From Ga0077555 sp041397775 (GTDB lineage Bacteria > Pseudomonadota > Alphaproteobacteria > Rhizobiales > Hyphomicrobiaceae): a DNA stretch of 64,000 nucleotides. Positions within the stretch are counted from its first letter, which is position 1; each line of letters starts with the position of its first letter. The notes beneath the pieces were generated by a model, which did no database searches, was not told the origin of the DNA, and saw nothing but the letters and a program-made list of their open reading frames with translations. The position numbers and the translations under genes were made by a program. Below, piece after piece: positions 47,438-55,837 of the stretch. The stretch covers positions 248,001 to 312,000 of the forward strand of contig JAWKWB010000004.1 of assembly GCA_041397775.1 (NCBI GenBank), written 5' to 3'.

Positions 47438-49156
47438 TCAGCGTCCATTTTGACGCGACCGGGCCGATTTGGCGCCATAGACGCTCCGCGCTGCGGTGGT
47501 CGAGACGAGGCCGTCGGTCACGTCGTGGCGGACGGCGTCGGCCGAGCGGCCCGATGGATTGCCCAGGCCTGCCCCGCCTGGGGTATCGATCAGGAGGCGG
47601 TCGCCCTGGGGCACGGTCTGGAAGCCCTTGCCGCGCAGCTTCCTGCCCGATTTCAGCGCGACGGACCCGGCCTCGCCGTCGTGGCCGCCGTCACGGCCGC
47701 GCGGGGGATTGTCGATGCGGTCGAAGGCGGCGAGCAACTCGAACGGCTTGTCGATGGCGCTGCCGATTTCCATCGTCTGCCCCATGCCACCGCGCGTGCG
47801 GCCGGCGCCGCCGGAGTCGGGACGCAGTTCCTTCTTCCAGAAGATCACGGGCATGAGCTGCTCGGCGATCTCGACGGGCGTGCCGCGCACGCCGGAGGGA
47901 TAGGCGGTGGCCGACAGCCCGTCCTTGAGCGGGCGTGCGCCGGTGCCGCCGTTCGACGTGAACGTCATGGCGAAGCCGTAGTTGCCCAGGCTCTGCTCGG
48001 CCGTTTCGCCGCGCAGGGTGATGTTCCAGAGGCAGGATGTGCCCTCCGCGGGGACGCGCTCGGGGACGGCCTGGCGCAGGCAGCCGAAGACCACGTCGGG
48101 CAGCATCTGGCCGATGATGTGTCGGGCGAGCACGGGCTTGGGCTTGGGCGCGTTCAGGATGGTGCCGGCCGGCGCGGAGACGGTCAGCGGCGAGAGCGAG
48201 CCCGCGTTGTTGGGGATGCGGCTCGCCACCACGCAGCCGAGCCCGAACACGGTGTAGGCGGTGGTGTAGGCCATGGGCACGTTGATGCCGCGGCGGGCTG
48301 CCGGGCTCGTCCCCGTGAAGTCGACGTGGATGCCGGTGTCGGACACGGTCGTCTTGGCGACGAGGTCGATGGGTTCGTCATAGCCGTCGATCGTCATCCG
48401 GTTCGACCAGGAGCCGCGCGGCAGCTTCGCGATCTCGGCCATGACGCCATCGCGGCTGCGCGTGCAGATGTGCTCGGCCAGATGATCGAGGTCGTCGAGA
48501 TCGAACTCCTCCATCATGTCCACGAGGCGGCGGCAGCCGACGTCGTTGCAGTTGGCGAGGGAGTAGACGTCGCCCTCCGTGTCGACGGGCAGGCGCGTAT
48601 TGGCGCGGATCATCGCCATCAGCGTCTCGTTCAGGACGCCGCCGTCGGCGAGTTTCAGCATGGGGATGTAGAGCCCCTCCATGAACACGTCGGTGGCGTC
48701 GGGACCAAAGCCCAGGCCGCCGATATCCATGAGGTGGCTGGTGCATGAGAACAACGCGACGAGGCGGCCGCGATGGAAACAGGGCGTCGTCAGCACGAAG
48801 TCGTTGAGGTGGCCGGTGCCCATCCAGGGGTCGTTGCAGATGTAGATGTCGCCGGGCTTCATGGTGTCGAGCGGGAAGTGCCGGATGAAGTGGGCGACGG
48901 ATTCGGCCATCGAGTTGACATGGCCGGGCGTGCCGGTGACGGCCTGGGCCAGCATGCGGCCACGACGGTCGAAGACGCCGGCGGAGAGGTCGCCGCACTC
49001 GCGCACGATGGAGGAGAAAGCGGTGCGCAGCAGCGTCTGCGCCTGCTCCTCCACGACCGCGATGAGGCGGTTCCACATGACCTGCATCTCGATCTCGCCG
49101 AGGCGGGCCGCGGGGCGGGCGGCACGGGACTTGGAAGGGGTGCGCTTCACAGCCAT
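47438..49156 (-). CDS. hydantoinase B/oxoprolinase family protein
   Basis: HyuB-type subunit, 572 aa, that works with HyuA in ATP-dependent opening of 5-oxoproline, hydantoin or related rings. Typical blocks are FSSIVRECGDLSAGVFD, AQAVTGTPGHVNSMAESV, GDIYICNDPWMGTGHLNDFVL, GLGFGPDATDV and GGMGQTMEIGS near the C-terminus. ATG 49156 is preferred (AAAGG 9 nt upstream) over 49174, which would overlap the end of hyuA. It lies 4 nt after the first HyuA gene. Confidence 0.93.
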   Translation of the reverse strand: MAVKRTPSKSRAARPAARLGEIEMQVMWNRLIAVVEEQAQTLLRTAFSSIVRECGDLSAGVFDRRGRMLAQAVTGTPGHVNSMAESVAHFIRHFPLDTMKPGDIYICNDPWMGTGHLNDFVLTTPCFHRGRLVALFSCTSHLMDIGGLGFGPDATDVFMEGLYIPMLKLADGGVLNETLMAMIRANTRLPVDTEGDVYSLANCNDVGCRRLVDMMEEFDLDDLDHLAEHICTRSRDGVMAEIAKLPRGSWSNRMTIDGYDEPIDLVAKTTVSDTGIHVDFTGTSPAARRGINVPMAYTTAYTVFGLGCVVASRIPNNAGSLSPLTVSAPAGTILNAPKPKPVLARHIIGQMLPDVVFGCLRQAVPERVPAEGTSCLWNITLRGETAEQSLGNYGFAMTFTSNGGTGARPLKDGLSATAYPSGVRGTPVEIAEQLMPVIFWKKELRPDSGGAGRTRGGMGQTMEIGSAIDKPFELLAAFDRIDNPPRGRDGGHDGEAGSVALKSGRKLRGKGFQTVPQGDRLLIDTPGGAGLGNPSGRSADAVRHDVTDGLVSTTAARSVYGAKSARSRQNGR

Positions 49157-49160
49157 GGGC

Positions 49161-51269
49161 TCAGCCTTTCGCATGCGTCGCCTTGCGGCGCTCGAGAATG
49201 AGGGCGCCGCCGGTGTCGACGGTTGCGTCGAATGCCGCGGAGACGAAGGTGGACGTGCCCGACTCCAGGATCATTGCAGGTCCCGCGACGCGCATGCCGG
49301 GTTTTATGGCGGACCGCGCGAAAGTGTCGACCTTGCGTGCCGCGTGCTCGGCCGCGTCCCAGACGAGACGAGATCCGGAGGCCTTCACCGATCCGCGTGC
49401 GGTAGCTTTCGCCGCCTGCAGACGGCGGGTCTCCTCCGGCTCGGTCGCCACCAGCAGCGACCATGACAGGATCTCGATGCGGGCGCCGGGAATATGCCGC
49501 TCGAAGAGGCGGCGATATTCCGCCTCGAACGTCTCGCGCAGCGCGGCGGCGTCGGCCGCTTCGAGAGGGCGGTCGGGCAGGCGGACCGCGATCTCGTGAC
49601 CCTGGCCGGTGTAGCGCATGAAGGCGTAGCGCTCTTCGCTGAGGGCGCGGCCGAGAGCTGCCGGCGTCGCCAGGGCGCGGGCTTCGCGGCTCATCTCGCC
49701 AACGAGCGCAGAGGCGGCCTTGGCGTCGAACGTGTCGAGACGCATGTAGCGGCTGCGAACGATCTCGAAGGCGGCGGGCGCGCGCAGGAAGCCGATGGCC
49801 GAGCCGACGCCTGCGCCCTGGGGAATGACGATGCGGGAGATGGCGAGCTTTTCGGCCAGGCGGCAGGCGTGCAGCGGTGCTGCGCCACCGAAGGCGACGA
49901 GCGTGTGCTCGGCGACGACGACGCCGCGCTCGACCGCGTGGACGCGGGCGGCGTTGGCCATGTTCTCGTCGACGATCTCGGCAACGCCGTAGGCGGCCGT
50001 CTCGCGAGGCAGGCCGAGGGCGGTTCCGATGTGGGCCTCCACCGCGTCGCCCGCTTTCTCGGGCGCCAGCTTCAGCATGCCGCCGGCAAAGCCTGCGACA
50101 TCGATGCGACCGAGAACGACATCGGCGTCCGTGACGGTGGGTCGGGTGCCGCCGCGGTCGTAGCAGGCGGGCCCGGGAACGGAAGCCGCGCTCTCGGGGC
50201 CGACCGTGATGCGGCGGAGCGCATCGACGTGGGCGATGGAGCCGCCACCAGCGCCGATCTCGACCATCTCGATGACCGGGATGCGCACGGGAAGGCCGCT
50301 GCCTTTCAGAAAGCGCTGGGCGCGATCGACCTCGAACGTGCGGGCCTTGAAGGGCTGGCCGTCGCGGATGAGGCAGATCTTGGCCGTGGTTCCGCCCATG
50401 TCGAAGGACAGCACGCGGTCGAGACCGCGCTCATCGGCAACGGTTGCCGCCAGGATGGCGCCGCCGGCAGGGCCGGACTCCACCAGGCGCACGGGGAGGC
50501 GGCGGGCGGTGGCGAGGCTGGTCAGATGGCCGCCCGACGTCACGAGATGAATGGGGCGGCGATAGCCTTCAGCGGCGAGTGCGGCTTCCAGGCGGCCGAG
50601 GTATCCCGCCATCAGCGGCTGCACGTAGGCATTGGCGATGGCCGTCGACGTGCGCTCGTACTCGCGCGATTCGGGGCAGACTTCCGATGACAGCGTGATG
50701 GCGATGCCGGGACACGCCTGCTCCAGGATTTCGGCGATGCGCTGTTCGTGCGCGGGGTTCGCGTAGGAATGGATGAGTGCGATCGCGACCGCGGTTGCAC
50801 CGCTGGCCTGGATTTCCCTGGCGACGTCGGCGATGGCGGCCTCGTCGAGGGGCAGGCGCACGTTGCCGTGCACGTCGAGGCGCTCGGGCACCGTGAACCG
50901 GAGGCTGCGGGGGACCAGGACCTTGGGCTTCTCGATTTCGAGGTCGTATTGGTCGTAGCGGCTTTCATCGGCGATCTCGATGGTGTCGCGGAAGCCTTCC
51001 GTCGCGATCAAGGCGGTCTTGGCCCCCTTGCGCTCGATGATGGCGTTGGTGGCGAGCGTGGTGCCGTGGATGACGACCGCCAGATCCTCGAAGCGCAGGT
51101 CGGCCTGCTGCAAGACGCTGCGGGAGCCGTCGAGGATGGCGCGCTCGGGCGCGTCGGGTGTGGTGAGCACCTTGGTTGCGTGGCGGGCATCGCCCCATTC
51201 GAGGACGACATCGGTGAAGGTGCCGCCGACGTCGACGGCGAGCCGTGCAGGACGGGATTGGATGGCCAT
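49161..51269 (-). CDS. hydantoinase/oxoprolinase family protein, subunit A (first copy)
   Basis: HyuA-type subunit, 702 aa. Opening AVDVGGTFTDVVLEWG, then HGTTLATNAIIERKGAK, CPESREYERTSTAIANAY, FDMGGTTAKICLI and EIGAGGGSIAHVDAL. It is first in the operon and followed 4 nt later by HyuB, the usual pair. Same family as the product of 39858-41936, with many differences, so not a recent duplication. The 168-nt region upstream carries the terminator of the preceding operon and probably this operon's promoter. Confidence 0.93.
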   Translation of the reverse strand: MAIQSRPARLAVDVGGTFTDVVLEWGDARHATKVLTTPDAPERAILDGSRSVLQQADLRFEDLAVVIHGTTLATNAIIERKGAKTALIATEGFRDTIEIADESRYDQYDLEIEKPKVLVPRSLRFTVPERLDVHGNVRLPLDEAAIADVAREIQASGATAVAIALIHSYANPAHEQRIAEILEQACPGIAITLSSEVCPESREYERTSTAIANAYVQPLMAGYLGRLEAALAAEGYRRPIHLVTSGGHLTSLATARRLPVRLVESGPAGGAILAATVADERGLDRVLSFDMGGTTAKICLIRDGQPFKARTFEVDRAQRFLKGSGLPVRIPVIEMVEIGAGGGSIAHVDALRRITVGPESAASVPGPACYDRGGTRPTVTDADVVLGRIDVAGFAGGMLKLAPEKAGDAVEAHIGTALGLPRETAAYGVAEIVDENMANAARVHAVERGVVVAEHTLVAFGGAAPLHACRLAEKLAISRIVIPQGAGVGSAIGFLRAPAAFEIVRSRYMRLDTFDAKAASALVGEMSREARALATPAALGRALSEERYAFMRYTGQGHEIAVRLPDRPLEAADAAALRETFEAEYRRLFERHIPGARIEILSWSLLVATEPEETRRLQAAKATARGSVKASGSRLVWDAAEHAARKVDTFARSAIKPGMRVAGPAMILESGTSTFVSAAFDATVDTGGALILERRKATHAKG

Positions 51270-51368
51270 GAGGCGTGATCGACCCTGATGGTGACGGAGG
51301 AGGGTCGGTACAGATTATCGCAGGACAGCGGCGACGCAACCGCTGCTGCGGCGACAGGATGATCGGCG

Positions 51369-51406
51369 AAAAAAGAAGGGACGCCGCAGCGTCGGCTGGG
51401 CGTCCC
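51369..51406 (-). terminator. rho-independent terminator after the etf-hbd operon
   Basis: An 8-bp stem GGGACGCC / GGCGTCCC (51378-51385 with 51399-51406), extended inside by CAGC/GCTG, is followed on the minus strand by TTCTTTTTT. It lies 31 nt after the stop of the 3-hydroxybutyryl-CoA dehydrogenase gene. Confidence 0.88.
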
Positions 51407-51437
51407 TGGAATCGATCGTGCCGGATTTTGGCGTGCG

Positions 51438-52361
51438 TCAGCGCGTGGGGATGGGCTTGTCGCCGCGGTAGTCGTAGAAGCCGCGCTGCGTCTTGCGGCC
51501 GAGCCATCCCGCTTCGACGTATTTCACGAGCAAGGGGCACGGACGGTACTTGCTGTCGGCCAGGCCCTCGTACAGCACCTGCATCACCGACAGGCACGTA
51601 TCGAGGCCGATGAAGTCGGCGAGTTCGAGCGGGCCCATGGGATGGTTGGCGCCGAGCCGCATGGCCTTGTCGATGGCCTCGACGCTGCCCACGCCCTCGT
51701 ACAGGGTGTAGACCGCCTCGTTGATCATCGGCAGCAGGATGCGGTTGACGATGAAGGCCGGGAAGTCCTCGGAAACGGCGGTCTGCTTGCCCAGGCTTTC
51801 AACGAAGACGCGCGCGGTATTGAACGTGTCGTCCTCGGTGGCGATGCCGCGGATCAATTCCACGAGCTGCATCACCGGCACCGGGTTCATGAAGTGGATG
51901 CCGATGAAGCGCTCCGGCTCCACCGTCGTGGAGGCGAGCCGGGTGATCGAGATCGACGACGTGTTGGAGGCGAGGATCGCACCCGCCTTCGTCTTTCCGC
52001 GCATTTCCGTGAAGATCTTGCGCTTCGTCGCCTCGTCCTCGGTCGCGGCCTCGATGACGACGTCGCAATCGCCCAGGCCTTCGAGCTGCGGCGTATAGAC
52101 GATACGCTTCAGCGCCGACTGCATGTCGCCTTCGGAGACGATGCCGCGGGACACCTGGCGCATCATGTTGCGCTTGATGATCCCCACGGCTTTCTCGAAC
52201 GCCTCGCTCTTGAGGTCGTTGACCACGACGTCGTAGCCCGCAAGTGCAACGACATGGGCGATGCCGTTGCCCATCTGGCCTGCACCGACGATCCCAACCT
52301 TGCGAACCTGCGGGGGTGGGGCCTTCGCTACAGCCCGTTTCGACTTTGCGGCGACGTCCAT
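51438..52361 (-). CDS. hbd: 3-hydroxybutyryl-CoA dehydrogenase
   Basis: NAD-dependent 3-hydroxyacyl-CoA dehydrogenase acting on short chains, 307 aa. The Rossmann motif is GIVGAGQMGNGIA (about residue 23); the catalytic histidine is in GIHFMNPVPVM and the acid in NHPMGPLELADFIGLD. The C-terminus has GWLGRKTQRGFYDY. About 15 extra basic residues precede the family start. Third gene of etfB-etfA-hbd; it works in beta-oxidation or butanoate/PHB metabolism, with electrons passed through ETF. Confidence 0.95.
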   Translation of the reverse strand: MDVAAKSKRAVAKAPPPQVRKVGIVGAGQMGNGIAHVVALAGYDVVVNDLKSEAFEKAVGIIKRNMMRQVSRGIVSEGDMQSALKRIVYTPQLEGLGDCDVVIEAATEDEATKRKIFTEMRGKTKAGAILASNTSSISITRLASTTVEPERFIGIHFMNPVPVMQLVELIRGIATEDDTFNTARVFVESLGKQTAVSEDFPAFIVNRILLPMINEAVYTLYEGVGSVEAIDKAMRLGANHPMGPLELADFIGLDTCLSVMQVLYEGLADSKYRPCPLLVKYVEAGWLGRKTQRGFYDYRGDKPIPTR

Positions 52362-52393
52362 AGTTCGTTGCTCCGTTGCGGACTTTTCGAGGT

Positions 52394-53338
52394 TTACTTG
52401 CCGGCTTTCGCCAGCTCGGCCTCGAGTTCAGGCAATGCCGTGAAGAGATCGGCGACAAGGCCATAATCCGCGACCTGGAAGATCGGGGCTTCTGCGTCCT
52501 TGTTGATCGCGACGATCACCTTGCTGTCTTTCATGCCCGCCAGATGCTGAATGGCGCCGGAGATGCCCACGGCAACATAAAGCTCAGGCGCGACGACCTT
52601 GCCGGTCTGGCCGACCTGGTAGTCGTTCGGCACGAAGCCGGCGTCGACGGCCGCGCGCGAGGCGCCCATCGCCGCGCCGAGGCGGTCTGCCACCGGCTCG
52701 ATGTACTTCTTGAAGTTCTCGCCGGACTGAAGGCCGCGTCCGCCGGAAACGACGATCTTGGCGCTGGTCAGCTCGGGGCGATCGGACTTCGACAGCTCGG
52801 CCTTGTCGAAGGTCGAGAGGCCGACGGTGGCTGCCGCGGGGACGCTCTCGATCGCCGCGCTGCCGGTTTCGCCGACGGCGGGGAAGGAGGCCGTGCGCAC
52901 CGTGATCACCTTCTTGGCGTCGGTCGACTGCACGGTCTGGATGGCATTGCCGGCGTAGATCGGCCGCTCGAACGTGTCGGGCGAAACGACCTTGATGATG
53001 TCGGAGATCTGCATCACGTCCAGCATGGCGGCGACGCGGGGCAGAACGTTCTTGCCGGCGGCCGTGGAGGCGGTGAGCAGTGCGGTGTAGTTGGCCATCA
53101 TCGGAACGATGAGGGCCGCCATCTCCTCGGCGAGGCCGTTGGCCAGCGTCGGGCCCTCGGCCAGCAGCACCTTGGCGGCGCCGTCGAGCTTGGCAGCCTG
53201 TTCGGCGACGGCGCGGCAATCGGCGCCGGCAACGAGAACATGCACGTCCCCGCCGATGGCCTTGGCTGCGCTCATGGCCTTCAGCGTAGCAGAGCCAAGC
53301 GTCTTGTTGTTGTGATCTGCGAGTAGAAGAACGCTCAT
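52394..53338 (-). CDS. etfA: electron transfer flavoprotein subunit alpha
   Basis: FAD-binding alpha subunit of ETF, 314 aa. The FAD domain shows VVSGGRGLQSGENF, GQTGKVVAPELYVAVGISGAIQH and INKDAEAPIFQVADYGLV. It takes electrons from acyl-CoA dehydrogenases and passes them to ETF:quinone oxidoreductase. The start overlaps the etfB stop by one base (TGATG). Confidence 0.97.
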   Translation of the reverse strand: MSVLLLADHNNKTLGSATLKAMSAAKAIGGDVHVLVAGADCRAVAEQAAKLDGAAKVLLAEGPTLANGLAEEMAALIVPMMANYTALLTASTAAGKNVLPRVAAMLDVMQISDIIKVVSPDTFERPIYAGNAIQTVQSTDAKKVITVRTASFPAVGETGSAAIESVPAAATVGLSTFDKAELSKSDRPELTSAKIVVSGGRGLQSGENFKKYIEPVADRLGAAMGASRAAVDAGFVPNDYQVGQTGKVVAPELYVAVGISGAIQHLAGMKDSKVIVAINKDAEAPIFQVADYGLVADLFTALPELEAELAKAGK

Positions 53339-54087
53339 CAGATGACCCCCGCGTCTTTCAGCTTGGCGACCAGATCGGCCGGATCTGCAACCTTGACACC
53401 CGCCTTGCGGCCTGCCGGTTCCGTGGTCTTGAGGACCTTGAGGCGCGACGTCACCTCGACGCCCAGGTCGGCCGGCTTCTTGACGTCGAGCGGCTTCTTC
53501 TTCGCCTTCATGATGTTGGGCAGGGAAGCGTAGCGCGGCTCGTTGAGGCGCAGGTCGGTCGTGATGATCGCCGGCATCGTCAACTTGATGGTCTCCAGGC
53601 CGCCGTCGACCTCACGGGTCACGGCGAGCGTGTCGCCTTCGAAGGCCAGCTTGGAGGCGAACGTACCCTGCGACCAGCCGAGCAGCGCCGACAGCATCTG
53701 GCCGGTCTGGTTGCAGTCGTCGTCGATGGCCTGCTTGCCGAGGATGACGAGGTTCGGCTTCTCGGCGTCCACGACGGCCTTCAGCAGCTTGGCGACCGTG
53801 AGGGGTTCGACCGCTTCGTCGCCCGTCTCGATCTGGATGCCGCGATCGGCGCCCATGGCGAGCGCGGTGCGGATCGTCTCCTGCGTCTTCGCCGGTCCGA
53901 TGGAGACTGCGACGATCTCCGTCACAGGGCCCTTCTCCTTCATGCGGATCGCTTCTTCGATCGCGATCTCGTCGAAGGGGTTCATCGACATCTTGACGTT
54001 GGCCAGCTCTACGCCGGTACCATCCGACTTGACGCGGATCTTCACGTTGTAATCGACGACCCGCTTAACGGGTACCAAGACCTTCAT
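53338..54087 (-). CDS. etfB: electron transfer flavoprotein subunit beta
   Basis: AMP-binding beta subunit of ETF, 249 aa. It begins MKVLVPVKRVVDYNVKIRV, with NPFDEIAIEEAIRMKE, LGKQAIDDDCNQTGQMLSALLGW and the C-terminal recognition-loop region LPNIMKAKKKPL. GGGAG upstream of ATG 54087 is the RBS. First gene of the operon. Confidence 0.97.
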   Translation of the reverse strand: MKVLVPVKRVVDYNVKIRVKSDGTGVELANVKMSMNPFDEIAIEEAIRMKEKGPVTEIVAVSIGPAKTQETIRTALAMGADRGIQIETGDEAVEPLTVAKLLKAVVDAEKPNLVILGKQAIDDDCNQTGQMLSALLGWSQGTFASKLAFEGDTLAVTREVDGGLETIKLTMPAIITTDLRLNEPRYASLPNIMKAKKKPLDVKKPADLGVEVTSRLKVLKTTEPAGRKAGVKVADPADLVAKLKDAGVI

Positions 54088-54452
54088 CGTCGCTTCGCTC
54101 CCAAGGCTTTCTTAGAAAACGCTGGTCCAGCGGCCACTGTCCGCGGTCACTGGGTTGTCCCGAGATCCTCGATCGAGGCGTTGCCCGTCAACCATCCCGG
54201 TCATGGCATCATGACCAGGGATCGGCACCGCACCACGGCCACGATCGGCGTTAGCAGTGCCTGGATATCGCCCGGAATAGCTGGAAGCGCGATACCGAAA
54301 TCACAGGTTGAGGCAAATTGCCCCGTTACCACCTGGACACTCGTCTGCGCGCCACCTCACACTCCATCTCGCAAGTGCGAAGCACACTATGAGCGGTCAT
54401 GGCGCGAGTCAATTCTCCGTGATGAGGTGAGGCTTAACGGCTGTGGGCACCC
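54088..54452. other. intergenic region upstream of etfB; no gene seen
   Basis: This 365-nt stretch between etfB and the rhomboid gene (both minus strand) has no convincing coding sequence; an open plus-strand frame from 54181 only continues as antisense of the rhomboid gene. It holds a small inverted repeat GGTCATG-GCAT-CATGACC (54199-54216), about 110 nt upstream of the etfB start, which could be an operator. Composition is less GC-rich than the genes. It probably contains the etf promoter. Confidence 0.45.
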
Positions 54453-55268
54453 TCAGGCCGGCAGGACCGGACCGCGGTCGAAAAGAGGCACGCCCGGCCG
54501 CCGCATCACGAGTATGAGGAGGGCGCCCGCGACGATGCCGCCGATGTGCGCCCACCACGCCACCGGACCGGTGTCGGGGATCAGCAGCATCACGAACTGC
54601 GTTGCAATCCAGGCGCCAAGCGCCAGGGCCGCGGTGATATTGAGCGGTATGAAGCGGAAGGCCAGCACCCACACGCGCACGCGCGGATGCATCAGAAGGT
54701 AGGCGGCGATGACGCCGGCGACGGCGCCGCTGGCGCCCACCAGCGGGATGCTGCCGGGGTCGATGCCCTTGGCCTGCGTCTTGAAGAGCATGGCTGCCAT
54801 GCCGTATTCGGCGCTCACGGCATGGAACAAGGCGCCGACGATGCCGCAGACCAGGAAGAAGACGAGGAACTTGAGGTGCCCCATGGCGTCCTCGACGTTG
54901 TCGCCGAAGACCCACAGGAACAGCATGTTGCCGGCGAGATGGATCGAATCGCCATGCAGGAACATGTAGCTGACGAGTGTGAGTCCTTCGGGCACAGCAA
55001 GCCTGTCGCCGGGGCCATAGGCCGGGCCGCCCCAGATACCGACCTTGAACAACTCGCTGGGGATCAGCGCAAAGCTCGCCGCCTTGTGGGCACCCTGCGG
55101 GGTGATCTCCAGCAGGTAGACGAGGATGTTGAGCGCGATCAGGCCGATGGTGACGACCGGCCAACGGATGTAGCGCAGCGGGTTCTCGTCGGACAGGGGA
55201 ACGAACACGGTCGGCGTTTCCTCATCGTGGCTATGAACCCAGCCTATCGGCTCTTGCCGGGAACCCAT
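54453..55268 (-). CDS. rhomboid family intramembrane serine protease
   Basis: Membrane protein of 271 aa with at least six hydrophobic segments. The rhomboid active site is intact: SIHLAGNMLFLWVFGDNVED with the conserved Asn/His helix, the nucleophile serine in VGASGAVAGVIAAYL, and the second histidine in AWWAHIGGIVAG. It cleaves membrane substrates within the bilayer. ATG 55268 lies inside the end of the adenosyltransferase gene (25-bp overlap), indicating co-transcription of uvrC, adenosyltransferase and this gene. Confidence 0.92.
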   Translation of the reverse strand: MGSRQEPIGWVHSHDEETPTVFVPLSDENPLRYIRWPVVTIGLIALNILVYLLEITPQGAHKAASFALIPSELFKVGIWGGPAYGPGDRLAVPEGLTLVSYMFLHGDSIHLAGNMLFLWVFGDNVEDAMGHLKFLVFFLVCGIVGALFHAVSAEYGMAAMLFKTQAKGIDPGSIPLVGASGAVAGVIAAYLLMHPRVRVWVLAFRFIPLNITAALALGAWIATQFVMLLIPDTGPVAWWAHIGGIVAGALLILVMRRPGVPLFDRGPVLPA

Positions 55269-55825
55269 AGCACGTCGCCGGCCCCGCTGTCGTTGGCGGC
55301 GCGGCTGGCCACGAAGAGATAGTCGGAGAGGCGGTTCATGTACCTGATGACGGGATCGCTGACGGGCTCGTCGGCCAGGGCTGCCAATTCCACGATCAGG
55401 CGCTCGGCGCGGCGGCAGACGGTGCGGGCCACGTGCAGCGCGGCGGCGGCGGGCGTGCCGCCGGGCAGGACGAACGACCGCAGCGGCTTCAGGTGGGCAT
55501 TCATGGCGTCGATCTCGGCTTCGAGCCGGTCGACCTGGGCCTGCGTGACCCGCAGCGGCTCGTAGGGCAGCGGCTTGCCCTTGTCGGGCACGCAAAGGTC
55601 GGCGCCGAGGTCGAAGAGGTCGTTCTGGATGAGCGCGAGGCGGGCATCGAGGTCGGGGGCCGCCGTCGCCGTATGCAGGCGGGCCATGCCGATGGCCGCG
55701 TTCGTCTCGTCCACGGTGCCATAGGCCTGGATGCGCAGCGCATACTTCGGACAGCGCTCGCCGGAGCCGAGGGCCGTGCTGCCGTCGTCGCCGGTCCTGG
55801 TGTAGATCTTGTTCAGCACAACCAT
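55244..55825 (-). CDS. cob(I)yrinic acid a,c-diamide adenosyltransferase (PduO type)
   Basis: ATP:corrinoid adenosyltransferase, 193 aa, makes adenosylcobalamin for B12-dependent enzymes. The PduO-family N-terminal motif is KIYTRTGDDGSTALGSGERCPK, with YGTVDETNAAIG and the C-terminal RYMNRLSDYLFVASRAAN. It starts 12 nt after uvrC. In many alphaproteobacteria this gene lies close to etfBA-hbd, as here. No cobalamin riboswitch is visible. Confidence 0.95.
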   Translation of the reverse strand: MVVLNKIYTRTGDDGSTALGSGERCPKYALRIQAYGTVDETNAAIGMARLHTATAAPDLDARLALIQNDLFDLGADLCVPDKGKPLPYEPLRVTQAQVDRLEAEIDAMNAHLKPLRSFVLPGGTPAAAALHVARTVCRRAERLIVELAALADEPVSDPVIRYMNRLSDYLFVASRAANDSGAGDVLWVPGKSR

Positions 55826-55837
55826 CGGCGTCGCCTT

